Source: Agromyces protaetiae
GTDB lineage: Bacteria; Actinomycetota; Actinomycetes; Actinomycetales; Microbacteriaceae
Assembly: GCF_004135405.1 (NCBI RefSeq)
Contig: NZ_CP035491.1
Span: forward strand, 3,619,092-3,683,091
Length of the DNA: 64,000 bases
Direction of reading: 5' to 3'
Below the pieces are notes generated by a model that was not told where the DNA came from, ran no database searches, and saw only the letters and a list, made by a program, of their open reading frames with translations. Positions within the stretch are counted from its first letter, which is position 1. Each line of letters begins with the position of its first letter. The translations under genes were made by a program, and so were the position numbers. Positions 29,591-38,555 of this stretch are shown here, in pieces.

Positions 29591-30667
29591 CTACCCGCCG
29601 ATCGCGCTCATCGGGCGGTCGGGCTGGAGGAAGCCCTCGTCGTCGATACCGTGGCCCGCGAGCTTCGCGCCGATCGAGCGCACGAACACGGCGGCGAGAT
29701 CGTCGTCGGTGCCGATCCCGTTCCCGTCGCCGTCGCCGCGGAGGAGCGGCAGCAGGTCGTCTTCGGTGCGCGCGAAGAGGCAGTTGCGGAGCTGCCCGTC
29801 GGCGGTGAGGCGCACACGGTCGCACGCCCCGCAGAACGGCGCCGTGACCGACGCGATGACGCCGACGGTCGCGGGACCGTCGTCGACGAGGAACCGTTCG
29901 GCGGGCGCCGCGCCACGCTGACCGACGGGCGTGAGCGTGAACGCCTCGGCGAGATGCTCGAGGATCTCCTCGCCGCGCACCATCTCGACGCGCGACCAGA
30001 TGTGTCCGGCGTCGAGGGGCATCTGCTCGATGAAGCGCATCTCGGCGCCGATCGACACGGCGTAGCGCACGAGGTCGACGAGTTCGTCGTCGTTGACGCC
30101 GCGCATCGCGACGGCGTTGAGCTTCACGGGCGAGAACCCGGCGGCGCGCGCGGCGTCGATGCCCGCGAGGACGTCGTCGAGGCGGTCGCGGCGGGTGAGC
30201 TCGGCGAACCGTTCGGGCTTGAGCGTGTCGATCGAGATGTTGACCCGTGTGAGCCCCGCCTCGGCGAGCGCGGGCGCGAGCTCGGGGAGCTTCAGCCCGT
30301 TCGTCGTCATCGACACCTCGAGCGGGCCGTCGGGCCCCTCGATCGCGGCCATGCGGCGCACGACGTCGACCACGTCGCGCCGGATGAGCGGTTCGCCGCC
30401 CGTGAGCCGCACCTCGGTGATGCCGAGCGACGCGGCGACGCGCGCGACGCGTTCGAGCTCGTCGGTCGTCAGGATGTTGTCCTTCGCGAGCCACGGCACA
30501 CCTTCGGCCGGCATGCAGTACTGGCAGCGCAGCGAGCAGCGGTCGGTGAGCGAGATCCGGAGGTCGCGGTGCACGCGCCCGAAGCGGTCGACGAGCGGAC
30601 CGCGGGTCTCCACCGGCGAGAGCGCCGGACGCATCGTCGGCATCGGGAGCCGCTGCACGATCGTCAT
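29591..30667 (-). CDS. moaA: GTP 3',8-cyclase (radical SAM)
   Basis: Converts GTP to 3',8-cH2GTP. 358 residues: radical-SAM cluster Cys44, Cys48, Cys51 (CSLRCQYC); glycine motif LTGGEPL; C-terminal second cluster CGACDRVRLT ... RNC; and a C-terminal Gly-Gly. ATG overlaps the moaE stop (ATGA). Confidence 0.96.
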   Translation of the reverse strand: MTIVQRLPMPTMRPALSPVETRGPLVDRFGRVHRDLRISLTDRCSLRCQYCMPAEGVPWLAKDNILTTDELERVARVAASLGITEVRLTGGEPLIRRDVVDVVRRMAAIEGPDGPLEVSMTTNGLKLPELAPALAEAGLTRVNISIDTLKPERFAELTRRDRLDDVLAGIDAARAAGFSPVKLNAVAMRGVNDDELVDLVRYAVSIGAEMRFIEQMPLDAGHIWSRVEMVRGEEILEHLAEAFTLTPVGQRGAAPAERFLVDDGPATVGVIASVTAPFCGACDRVRLTADGQLRNCLFARTEDDLLPLLRGDGDGNGIGTDDDLAAVFVRSIGAKLAGHGIDDEGFLQPDRPMSAIGG

Positions 30668-31149
30668 AGTCCCACCCAGTTCGTCGATCCGTCGGCGGTG
30701 CGCTGGCGCTTCCACACGGGGAGCTCGGCCTTGATCGCCTCGACGAGCGCCCGGCAGCGGTCGAACGCGTCGGCGCGGTGCGCGGTCGCGACCGCGCACA
30801 CGAGCGCGAGGTCGCCCACGCCGAGCGTGCCGATGCGGTGGCTCACGGCGATGCGGACGAGGTCTGCGCCATCGGGAAGGTCGTCGCCCGGGACATCCGC
30901 AAGCGGTGCCGCGAACCGTTCGGCGAGCTCGAGCATGAACCGCTCGGCATCGGGATGGGCGGTGTAGTCGAGTTCGACGACCTCTCCAACGGTGCCGGGG
31001 TCGTGGTCGCGGACGACGCCGATGAACGTCGCGACCGCGCCGGCACGCGCGTCTTCGACGGCCGCGAGGTGAGCGGCGACGTCGAGCGGCGCGTCGGTCA
31101 CGGCCGCGATGACGACTCTCGAAGCGGATGTCTCGATGCCGGCGTCCAT
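30664..31149 (-). CDS. moaE: Molybdopterin synthase large subunit
   Basis: 161 residues. Conserved GAVATFIGVVRDHD, SHRIGTLGVGD, CAVATAHRADAFDRC and the catalytic-lysine region KAELPVWKRQ. It transfers sulfur from MoaD to make the dithiolene. Its ATG shares one base with the mog stop (TGATG). Confidence 0.95.
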   Translation of the reverse strand: MDAGIETSASRVVIAAVTDAPLDVAAHLAAVEDARAGAVATFIGVVRDHDPGTVGEVVELDYTAHPDAERFMLELAERFAAPLADVPGDDLPDGADLVRIAVSHRIGTLGVGDLALVCAVATAHRADAFDRCRALVEAIKAELPVWKRQRTADGSTNWVGL

Positions 31150-31655
31150 CAGTGGTCGCCGCCGTCGAGCTGAGAGATGGCGTGCGGCGCGAGCTCGAGC
31201 ACGAGCGCGATGCCGTCGGCCGCTCCGCCCGGCGAACCGGGAAGGTTGACGACGAGCGCGCCGCCCGTGCCGGGCTGGTCGGCGACGCCTGCGAGGCCGC
31301 GGGAGAGCGCGGCGTGCGGCGTGCGCGTCATGCCCTCGCGGCGGAGCGCCTCGGCGATGCCCGGCAGGTGGTGCGCGAGGAGCGGTGCGGTGCCCTCGGG
31401 CGTGCGATCGTGCGGGCCGATGCCCGTGCCGCCGCTCGTGACGATGAGACGTGATCCGGCTGCGAGTTCGGCGGCGATCGCGCGCCGCACGGTGTCGACG
31501 CCGTCGGGGACGACGCGCGGATCGGCGACGTCGAACCCCGCCGAGCGCAGCCTGCCGACGAGCGTCGGCCCCACCGTATCGGCGCGCTCGCCCCGCGCGC
31601 TGCGATTCGAGACGATCACGACCGCGGCCCGCATGGAAACGGCTCCGTTCACCAT
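31149..31655 (-). CDS. mog: Molybdopterin adenylyltransferase (Mog/MoaB type)
   Basis: 168 residues. VVIVSNRSARGERADTVGP start, TSGGTGIGPHDRTPE nucleotide loop and NLPGSPGG closing motif. Adenylates molybdopterin before MoeA acts. An internal ATG at complement 31632-31634 would remove seven residues and gives a more usual N-terminus. First gene of the mog-moaE-moaA minus-strand operon. Confidence 0.9.
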   Translation of the reverse strand: MVNGAVSMRAAVVIVSNRSARGERADTVGPTLVGRLRSAGFDVADPRVVPDGVDTVRRAIAAELAAGSRLIVTSGGTGIGPHDRTPEGTAPLLAHHLPGIAEALRREGMTRTPHAALSRGLAGVADQPGTGGALVVNLPGSPGGAADGIALVLELAPHAISQLDGGDH

Positions 31656-31745
31656 GCCCTCACCCTAACGCCGTCTCGGACCACGAGGGCCGGAACGGCG
31701 CGAACCGGGTGCCGTGACCCCGACGGCTCCCGCTAGCGTGGGCGC

Positions 31746-32864
31746 GTGACCGATGCCGTGCACGACCTCCTCGCGGGCCCGCGCGGCCGCCGCGTGTGCC
31801 TCGAACTCGTGCGCGCGCTCGGCGCCGACCCGCTCACGGGTGCGTCGGAGCTCGGCACGGCCGTCTTCCTCGCGGCATACGCCCTCGACCCCGGCCGCGG
31901 GTCGTCGGTCGTGCTGTTCGGGTGGGGCGCCGCAGCGAGCGAGGCTCCGCCCGAACCGAGCCCGGCCGAGGTCGCCCGGCTCATCGACGCCGCCGACCTC
32001 GCAGCCCTCGACGACGCACGCACGCTGCGCACCGCCCTCGTCGCTTCGACCGACTCGGCGCGGTACTGGCAGGAGCCCGACGGCGAAGACGTGCTCGCCG
32101 CCGAGCCCGAGGTCGTCGAGGCGCTCGCGCGCGTCGCTGAGGCGGTCGAGTCGGCGGAGGCGGCGCGATGGTGGCGCGCGCCGATCGCGCACGACGGCCA
32201 ATGGATGCTCCGCCGCGAGCCCTCTTCGGTCGCCCCGGGCAGCCCGGGGCCGGCCGGAGCCGAACCGTCCGCCGACGTGCTCGCGAGCTGGCGCCTCGGC
32301 GTCGACATCGAGGAGCGCACGGCCGCCCGCGACCGTCCCACCGACCCGCACGCGCGGTGGAGCGGCACGTGGTGGTCGACTCCCCCGTCGACGCTCGCGC
32401 GGTCGACCCGCGACGACGGGCTCGGCCCCGTCGCGCTCGATGCCGTCGAAGACGGGATGGGGTGGGAGCGGGCGACGGCGCTCCGGGTCGTCGTGCCCGA
32501 CTCGACTCGTGTGCTCGAGATCGACGGCACCGATGCGTGGGCAGACCTGTGCGCGAGACATCCGATCGAGGTCACGGCCTCGCGCCGCCACGACTGGTTC
32601 CGTACGACCGGCCGCGACGGCGCGTGGGCCGTGCCCGACTGGGCGAGTGTCGCCGACGAGTTCGACGCCGTGCACCTGACCGTCGCGGGCTACCTCGCCG
32701 CGGCCGGGCGCGCGATCGACCTCGGCGACGGGCGCGCGAGCGTCGTCGCGGGGTGGGGCCCCGACGAGACGATGTGGTTGCGAGACGTGCCGCTCGACGA
32801 GACATCCGCCCGACGCTTCGCGCTCGATGACCGCGACCGGACGTGGCGCCTCGCGGCACGCTGA
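31746..32864 (+). CDS. Uncharacterised Trp-rich protein
   Basis: 372 residues, GTG start, no signal peptide or membrane segment. Acidic, with repeated tryptophan-containing patches (ARYWQEPD, RWWRAPIAHDGQWMLRRE, ARWSGTWWSTPP, VAGWGPDETMWLRD). I do not recognise a family. The compact layout with Trp pairs recalls proteins that bind nucleotide sugars or small ligands, but this is only an impression. The next gene follows after 43 bp in the same direction. Confidence 0.75.
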   Translation: MTDAVHDLLAGPRGRRVCLELVRALGADPLTGASELGTAVFLAAYALDPGRGSSVVLFGWGAAASEAPPEPSPAEVARLIDAADLAALDDARTLRTALVASTDSARYWQEPDGEDVLAAEPEVVEALARVAEAVESAEAARWWRAPIAHDGQWMLRREPSSVAPGSPGPAGAEPSADVLASWRLGVDIEERTAARDRPTDPHARWSGTWWSTPPSTLARSTRDDGLGPVALDAVEDGMGWERATALRVVVPDSTRVLEIDGTDAWADLCARHPIEVTASRRHDWFRTTGRDGAWAVPDWASVADEFDAVHLTVAGYLAAAGRAIDLGDGRASVVAGWGPDETMWLRDVPLDETSARRFALDDRDRTWRLAAR

Positions 32865-32907
32865 ACGCGGTACGCCGCGTGTCGGAGGAACGTGCGAGCA
32901 TGCCCGT

Positions 32908-33771
32908 ATGAGCGATGTCGGTCCGATCGACCCCGGCTACGGGGCCGAGTCGGCGCTCCTCTCGAAGTGGTCGCTTCGCCCCGACGGCGAACCCCTCACG
33001 ACTCCGTCGAGCCGGGTCATCCCCGTGCGCACCGCGGATGGCGTGCCCGCGATGCTGAAGCTCTCGCGCATCGACGAGGAGCGTCGCGGCGGCGCGCTGC
33101 TCTTGGCACTCGACGGCCGCGGGGCGGCGCGCGTGCTGCGGTGCGAGGGCGACGCGCTCCTCATCGAGCGTGCGACAGGCCCGCAGAGCCTCGTCGGGAT
33201 GGTGCACGACGGCGACGACGCCGACGAACTCGCGACGCGCATCCTGTGCGCTGCGGGCGACCGCATCCACGAGTCTTCCGACGACCTGCTGAACCGAACG
33301 CCGCCACTCGACCTCGTGCCCCTCGACGACTGGTTCCGCCTGCTCTTCGCCCACGCCGACGACCTCGAGCCCGCGCACCGCCGCGGCGCCGACCTCGCAC
33401 TGGCTCTCCTCGCGCATCCGCGCGATCGGGTCGTGCTGCACGGCGACCTGCACCACGGCAACGTGCTCGACTTCGGCGAGCGCGGCTGGCTCGCGATCGA
33501 CCCCAAGGGGCTCGTCGGCGAGTCGGCGTTCGACCGCTGCAACCTGCTGTGCAACCCGTCGCACTCGCGCGCGCTCGACCCGGGTCGGCTCGAGCGCCGG
33601 TTCGGGGTCGTCGTCGAGTCGACGGGGCTCGACGCCGTGCGCTACGCGCGGTGGGTCGCCGCGTGGGGTGCGCTGTCGTCGACGTGGTTCGCGCTCGACG
33701 GCGACGAGCGGCACGCGCGCGGCGCGCTCGAGATCGGCGAGCGGGCGCTCGCGCTCAGCCTCGCAGCGTGA
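32908..33771 (+). CDS. APH(6)/hydroxyurea-kinase-like phosphotransferase
   Basis: 287 residues of the aminoglycoside/hydroxyurea antibiotic resistance kinase family. Catalytic loop VLHGDLHHGN (about 175-184) and metal-binding WLAIDPKGLVGE (about 195). Characterised relatives phosphorylate streptomycin, but many chromosomal members have unknown substrates, so resistance is not implied. Its 3' end overlaps the convergent racemase gene by 17 bp. Confidence 0.85.
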   Translation: MSDVGPIDPGYGAESALLSKWSLRPDGEPLTTPSSRVIPVRTADGVPAMLKLSRIDEERRGGALLLALDGRGAARVLRCEGDALLIERATGPQSLVGMVHDGDDADELATRILCAAGDRIHESSDDLLNRTPPLDLVPLDDWFRLLFAHADDLEPAHRRGADLALALLAHPRDRVVLHGDLHHGNVLDFGERGWLAIDPKGLVGESAFDRCNLLCNPSHSRALDPGRLERRFGVVVESTGLDAVRYARWVAAWGALSSTWFALDGDERHARGALEIGERALALSLAA

Positions 33772-34909
33772 CCGCCGCGTGCGTCGCCCATTCGCGCACG
33801 AGCTCTTCGCGCACCGTGACCCCCGTGCCGGGGCCGGTCGGCACGCGCAACCGCCCGCGGTGCTCGCCGTCGCCGAGCTCGAACGGCTCGGTGAGGTCTT
33901 CGGCGTAGTAGCGGCTCGACGCCGACGTGTCGCCCGGCAGCGAGAACCCGGGGAGGGCTGCGAGCGCGACGTTCGCGGCACGGCCGATGCCCGTCTCGAG
34001 CATGCCGCCGCACCACACGGGCGCGTCGAGTGCGACGCACGCGTCGTGCACGCGGAGCGCTTCGAGGTAGCCGCCCATGCGTCCGGGCTTGATGTTGACG
34101 ATCGAGCACGCGCCGCGGTCGAGCGCGTCGACGGCGGTCCGCGTGTCGAGGATCGACTCATCGAGGCACACGGGCGTCTCGCTCGCCTCGGCGAGGAGCA
34201 CGTGCGTCGCGAGGTCTTCTTCGGCGAACGGCTGCTCGATGAGGAGCAGGTCGAGGGCGTCGAAGCTCGCGAGCAGGGGGATGTCGGCGGCCGTATAGGC
34301 CGTGTTCGCGTCCACCTGCAGCAACCCGCGCGGCCCGAGCAGTTCGCGCACGGCACCGACGGGCACGAGGTCCCAGCCGGGCTTGATCTTGAGCTTGATG
34401 CGCCGGTACCCCTGCTCGACGTAGCCCGCGACCTCGTCGAGGAGCTCGTCGACCGAGTCGGCGATCCCGACCGACACACCGCAGTCGACCCACTCGCGCA
34501 CGGCGCCGAACGCCTCGCCCATCGAGCGCCCCTGCGCGCGCAGTTCGGCGTCGAGCACGGCCGCCTCGAGCGCGGCCTTCGCCATGCGGTGCCCCGCGAC
34601 GAACGACAGGGCGGGCGCGACGGATGACGCGAGCGGCACCCCTACCCGAGACGGGTCGGCCGCGGCGGGCAGCGCGCGGCCGAGCAGGGCGGGCGCGAAA
34701 TAGCGTTCGATGACGGATGCCGCGCCGTCGACGTACTCGGACGAGTAGAACGGGTCGCGGCCCGCGACGCACTCGGCCCACCCGTCGCCCGCGTCGGTGC
34801 GGACCCGCACGAGGAGCGCCTCGCGCACCGTCTCGCGGCCGAAACTCGTCTCGAACGGCCGCACGAGCGGCACCTCGACGCGGTGCAGTTCGATCGCCTC
34901 GATGCTCAT
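33755..34909 (-). CDS. N-succinylamino-acid racemase / o-succinylbenzoate synthase-type enolase
   Basis: 384 residues of the enolase superfamily MenC/NSAR branch. General base KLKIK motif (about 166), metal ligands in DANTAY, IEQPF and CLDESI, and second lysine in IVNIKPGRMGG. The neighbour upstream is a COG3375-type GNAT, the classical partner of racemase-type members, so amino-acid racemisation is more likely than menaquinone synthesis. No other men genes are in the window. Confidence 0.86.
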   Translation of the reverse strand: MSIEAIELHRVEVPLVRPFETSFGRETVREALLVRVRTDAGDGWAECVAGRDPFYSSEYVDGAASVIERYFAPALLGRALPAAADPSRVGVPLASSVAPALSFVAGHRMAKAALEAAVLDAELRAQGRSMGEAFGAVREWVDCGVSVGIADSVDELLDEVAGYVEQGYRRIKLKIKPGWDLVPVGAVRELLGPRGLLQVDANTAYTAADIPLLASFDALDLLLIEQPFAEEDLATHVLLAEASETPVCLDESILDTRTAVDALDRGACSIVNIKPGRMGGYLEALRVHDACVALDAPVWCGGMLETGIGRAANVALAALPGFSLPGDTSASSRYYAEDLTEPFELGDGEHRGRLRVPTGPGTGVTVREELVREWATHAAVTLRG

Positions 34910-34922
34910 CGGTCCTCGTCGC

Positions 34923-35801
34923 TCATCGGTGCTCGGCCTCTCGGTCGGGGTCGTCGTGGGTGAACACGTAGTCTCCCACCGCATCGAGTTCGGGGCGCAA
35001 TCCTGCCGCCGCGGCCGCCGCGAAGACGGCTCGGGACGACTCGCGGAGCGCCGCGGCAGCGGCGGGATCGGCGGCGCGCACGGCCTCGAAGTCGGCGACG
35101 AGGGCGAGGCCGGATGTCTCGGGGTGCACGCCGACCGGCCGCGCGTTCCACGCGGGCGCCGGCCCGCGCGCGAGCGCGCGCAGCGCGCGGGGCGAGGCGA
35201 GCCGCCACGTCACCTCGAACCGGTCGGAGCGGTCGCTCCCCGTGATCGCGTCGCCGAGGTCGCCGTAGAAGCCGGGCAGCCACGCCGACACCTCGGCGCC
35301 GAGCCGTACGAGGTTCATGCGCGCGTTGCGGCGGATGAGCGGGTCGTACGTCCACCGGATCTCGTCGACGCCGTGCGCGAGGCACACCGCCCGTTGGCGG
35401 AGCTTCAGGGCGAGCCCGATCCCGCGCCCGCGCGCGGCCGGGTCGACGGCGTTCAGGTGCGAGTGCAGGTGCACGCCCCGGTCCCAGCCGAGGAACCCCG
35501 CGGCGGCGCCGACGGGCATGCTCGCGGCCGAGACATCCGTCGCGCTCTGCTCTGTCGTGCGCCGCTCCTCCGCGACGAGCACCGTCGCGCCCGCGTGCGC
35601 GAGCGCGACGTAGAACGACCGGTCGGGCCCTGTGCCGACGCCCCAGGTCGCCTCGACCCGGGAGACGACCCCGTCGAGGTCTCCGACCTGCGCTTCGCGC
35701 GTCACGACCCCGGCGGTCGCGTCGGCGGCGTCTGCGAGCGCGATCGCATCGGCGAGGAGCGTGCCGCCCGAGGCATCCTCGCCCGTCGAACCCTCGGTCA
35801 C
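34923..35801 (-). CDS. GNAT-family acyltransferase (COG3375-like)
   Basis: 292 residues. GNAT core in the middle (AAGFLGWDRG ... SHLNAVDPAARGRGIGLALKLRQR) followed by RWTYDPLIRRNARMNLVRLGAE, characteristic of the COG3375 group. In characterised systems this protein succinylates a D-amino acid that the neighbouring racemase then inverts. GTG start overlaps the dehydrogenase stop (GTGA); 13 bp to the racemase. Confidence 0.85.
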   Translation of the reverse strand: MTEGSTGEDASGGTLLADAIALADAADATAGVVTREAQVGDLDGVVSRVEATWGVGTGPDRSFYVALAHAGATVLVAEERRTTEQSATDVSAASMPVGAAAGFLGWDRGVHLHSHLNAVDPAARGRGIGLALKLRQRAVCLAHGVDEIRWTYDPLIRRNARMNLVRLGAEVSAWLPGFYGDLGDAITGSDRSDRFEVTWRLASPRALRALARGPAPAWNARPVGVHPETSGLALVADFEAVRAADPAAAAALRESSRAVFAAAAAAGLRPELDAVGDYVFTHDDPDREAEHR

Positions 35802-37075
35802 TTCGGCGTGCGCTCCTCGAGGTGCCACTCCTGGCCGTACCCGCCCTCGGCCTCGGGCTTCTTCATGAGCTCGAGGAACGGCACGGCGTCGAACGCCTCG
35901 GGGCCGAGCACCCCCGTGCCCTGCCAGGTGCCGTCGGAGAGCAGTTCGAGGGCGACGACGGGGTTCAGAGCGGTCTGCCACACGACGCACTGCGCCTCGT
36001 ACTCGGCCATCGTCCACTCGTTGTCGGACACGTGGTACAGGTACACCTCGCGCGGGTTGCCGTCTTTGCCGGTGCCCGTCACCCAGAGCCCCGCGCACGT
36101 CTTGCCCGTCATGCGCGGGCCGATCGATGCGGGGTCGGGCAGGGCCGCCGCGACGACGTCGCGCGGCGCGACCTCGGCAGGGCCGTTCGCCGACCGCACG
36201 CGCAGCGGCGTCGTCGAGTCGAGGCCGAGCAGGTGCAGCGTCTTCAGCACGTTGATGAACTCGTCGCCGAGGCCGTACTTGAACGTCACGCGCTTCGCGT
36301 CGACCCAGCGCGGCATGAGGAGCACCTCCTCGTGCTCGACGTTGACGCACTCGACGGGGCCGATGCCCGCCGGGAAGTCGAACGTCTCGGGCTCGCTGAA
36401 CGGCGGCGTCGTGTACCAGCCCTTGTCCTCCTCCCAGATCACGGGAGGATTCAGGCACTCCTCGATCGTCGTCCAGATCGAGAACGACGGCGCGAAGATC
36501 TCGTTGCCCTCCTCGTCGCGCACGACGAGGTTCGCGCCGTCGCGCGTGCCGAGCTCGTCGATCTCGCTGAAGAGGTGGTCGGCCGCGTAGCGCGCGAAGA
36601 CATCCGACAGTCCGGGTTCGACGCCGATGCCGACGAGGGCGAGCCGGCCCGCCTGCTGCCAGTCGGACGCCTGCGCGAACTGGTCGTCGCCGAGCTTCAC
36701 GCCCGTCTCGGCGTACGGGTCGGTCGGGTGCGGCTCGCTGAGGCTCATCGCCATGTCGAGGTAGTCGGCGCCCGCGGCGAGCGCGCCCGCGAAGATCGAG
36801 GTCACGAACTTCGGCTCGACGGCGTTCATGACGTGGGTCGCGCCGTGCTCGCGCGCGACCGCGGCCACGCGGTCGGGATCGGATGCGTCGATCTGCGCGG
36901 TCGTGAACCGGGATGCCACATCGTCGCCGTGCCTCGCGCGGACCCAGTCGACCGTCCGCTTCGCCCTCCCCTCGTCGTAGTCGCTCACGACGATCAGTTC
37001 GTAGAAGCTTCGACGAGCCGCGATCTTGGCGATCGCGTCTCCGACGCCTCCGGCGCCGACGAGGAGGATGCGCAT
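35798..37075 (-). CDS. Saccharopine-dehydrogenase-family oxidoreductase
   Basis: 425 residues. Rossmann start RILLVGAGGVGDAIAK and the family blocks ATHVMNAVEPKFV, GADYLDMAMSLSEPHP and GIGVEPGLSDVFARYA. Related proteins reduce or oxidise amino-acid derivatives such as saccharopine, lysine or carboxynorspermidine. First gene of a coupled operon with the GNAT and the racemase, suggesting a route acting on a basic or branched amino acid. Confidence 0.87.
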   Translation of the reverse strand: MRILLVGAGGVGDAIAKIAARRSFYELIVVSDYDEGRAKRTVDWVRARHGDDVASRFTTAQIDASDPDRVAAVAREHGATHVMNAVEPKFVTSIFAGALAAGADYLDMAMSLSEPHPTDPYAETGVKLGDDQFAQASDWQQAGRLALVGIGVEPGLSDVFARYAADHLFSEIDELGTRDGANLVVRDEEGNEIFAPSFSIWTTIEECLNPPVIWEEDKGWYTTPPFSEPETFDFPAGIGPVECVNVEHEEVLLMPRWVDAKRVTFKYGLGDEFINVLKTLHLLGLDSTTPLRVRSANGPAEVAPRDVVAAALPDPASIGPRMTGKTCAGLWVTGTGKDGNPREVYLYHVSDNEWTMAEYEAQCVVWQTALNPVVALELLSDGTWQGTGVLGPEAFDAVPFLELMKKPEAEGGYGQEWHLEERTPK

Positions 37076-37119
37076 GGTGAGACGCTAGCGCGGCGAGCGG
37101 GCAGCCGTCGAGTGTCCGG

Positions 37120-37213
37120 GGTTTCGCTCGCCCCCTCCCGCTTCACCCATTCCTCCTCCCCCTTCTTCCCTCTTCGCCCCTCCCCCTCCCCTCCGCGCGC
37201 TCCCCTCCTCTCT
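37120..37213. repeat. Pyrimidine-rich tract before 79-bp element copy 3
   Basis: Almost only C and T on the + strand (CCTCC, TTCC runs), ending at the left end of the 79-bp element. Low-complexity sequence; no gene seen. Confidence 0.75.
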
Positions 37214-37292
37214 GCAATTCAGGAAGAACCCGCGGGCTACCGGCGAGTCGGACCGCGACACGCCGCACCTCGTCAGGTTCGTCCTGAATTGC
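37214..37292. repeat. 79-bp inverted-repeat element, copy 3
   Basis: GCAATTCAGGA (37214-37224) and complement (37282-37292); the core has CGGCGAGTCG and CGACACGCCGC at the conserved offsets. It ends 30 bp after the stop of the AbiEi/DUF559-like gene. Confidence 0.9.
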
Positions 37293-37322
37293 TGGAGGGA
37301 GGGCGGCCTTCGGTGTGGGAGG

Positions 37323-38279
37323 TCAGCCTGCAGCAGGCAGCCGACGGACTCCCCGGAGCATCCGGGCATCTCCCACGACCCGATCGACCGCCGCCCGCAC
37401 CGTCGGCCAGTCGTCGAGCACCTGCGTCGCGGTCGCTCTGATGAGCGGCATCCCGAACGCTTGCGCGACGAGGGTGCGATCGCGATCCGCGGCGAACTGC
37501 TCGCGTTCGGAGTGGAACGCCCATCCGTCGATGTCGAAGAGGACGCATCCTTCGATGAGGCCGTCGTATCGTCCGTGACCCGGGAGCCGGAACTGTGGTT
37601 CGACTTGGTACCCCGCGGCCTGCAATCGCCGGACGAAGATCGACTCTGCGCCCGACTCGATCCGGCCGCTCAGCTCGTCGACGACGAGTCCGTGGGTACT
37701 CGGGAGGCTCGCGAGCACCCGCCGGACCGACGCGGCGGTCATGACTCGCTCGCCGATCATCGAGTCGACGGCGGCTTGGGCATGCAGCGGATCGAGGCAC
37801 CGGGATGCCTCGGCGAGCGCCGTGCTCGGCGAGACGATCCAGTCGAGCGCGGCAGCCCGATCGCGTTCTTCGGCCCAGTGCACGCGCGGGGCCGATGCAG
37901 GAGCACTCGGCCTGATCCCCCGGCGAAGCCGGTCGGGCGTGAGCGGGTGGAAGACGGGGATGTCGGAGCCCTCCAGTGGGCCGACTGCCGTCCCCAACCG
38001 TGCAGCGTTGCGCGGCACATGGATGTGCAGAGCCCGATCGACACCGCTCCATACCCCGAGTCTTGCCAGCGCACTCGAACAGCCGACGACGCCGTGCACG
38101 GTGACCGCTCGGCGCTGGTCGCGGTCGGCGGCAGACGAGCAGTACCAGCCGCGGCGGAGCCGGATGAGGTGTCTCGCTCGAACGAGCTCGCGGATCTCGG
38201 CGTCGCTCAGTCCGGCGCGACGAAGCGTCGACAGTTGTGCGACCTCACCGAGCCGGGAGAGCAGGAATCGAATGTCCAT
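37323..38279 (-). CDS. AbiEi-like / DUF559 (PD-D/ExK nuclease-like) protein
   Basis: 318 residues. The N-terminal winged helix (LSRLGEVAQLSTLRRAGLSDAEIRELVRA) is of the AbiEi antitoxin kind. The C-terminal 100 residues carry a Vsr/DUF559-like nuclease fold with candidate active-site residues in ESIFVRRL, RYDGLI and LFDIDGWAFHS. Such genes are common singletons in Microbacteriaceae without a known toxin partner. No AbiEii-like nucleotidyltransferase is adjacent. Unusually, the gene is flanked by two 79-bp elements in opposite orientation. ATG (complement 38277-38279) sits at the domain start; an upstream ATG adds 42 unlikely residues. Confidence 0.75.
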   Translation of the reverse strand: MDIRFLLSRLGEVAQLSTLRRAGLSDAEIRELVRARHLIRLRRGWYCSSAADRDQRRAVTVHGVVGCSSALARLGVWSGVDRALHIHVPRNAARLGTAVGPLEGSDIPVFHPLTPDRLRRGIRPSAPASAPRVHWAEERDRAAALDWIVSPSTALAEASRCLDPLHAQAAVDSMIGERVMTAASVRRVLASLPSTHGLVVDELSGRIESGAESIFVRRLQAAGYQVEPQFRLPGHGRYDGLIEGCVLFDIDGWAFHSEREQFAADRDRTLVAQAFGMPLIRATATQVLDDWPTVRAAVDRVVGDARMLRGVRRLPAAG

Positions 38280-38401
38280 CGCTCGACCATGTCGTGCCCG
38301 CGATGCCCGTTGTCCTTCATCGGGGCTCGGACGCGACATCCGGCAGGCTGTTCCCGCTGTGGAGGAGCCGTCCTCACGCGGTGTTCGATCGCCCGCCTCA
38401 C

Positions 38402-38480
38402 CCAACTCAGGAAGGATCCGGCGACACGCCGTCAGGCGCGGCGCGAAACGCCGACCGTACGGCAGTGGTTCCTGAATTGC
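38402..38480. repeat. 79-bp inverted-repeat element, copy 4 (reverse orientation, one degenerate end)
   Basis: Ends CCAACTCAGGA (38402-38412, two mismatches) and TCCTGAATTGC (38470-38480). Read on the minus strand, CGGCGTTTCGCG falls at the same offset as the core of copy 1, so this copy is inverted relative to copies 1-3. Confidence 0.85.
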
Positions 38481-38555
38481 CGGGGTGGGGATTGGCTGGA
38501 CACAGAACGGGGGTGGGGAGCGGATACGGGGCGGATGTCTCGCCCGCGCGCCGCG

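Noticed and set aside
32908..33771. An acquired streptomycin-resistance gene
   Set aside because: It fits the kinase family but has normal local composition, no mobile context and only family-level similarity; substrate is unknown.
33755..34909. menC of menaquinone synthesis
   Set aside because: The fold fits, but the neighbours are a COG3375 GNAT and a dehydrogenase rather than men genes, so the racemase reading is preferred, though not proven.
37323..38279. A toxin-antitoxin pair of the AbiE type
   Set aside because: Only an AbiEi-like winged helix is present; no nucleotidyltransferase toxin is adjacent on either side.
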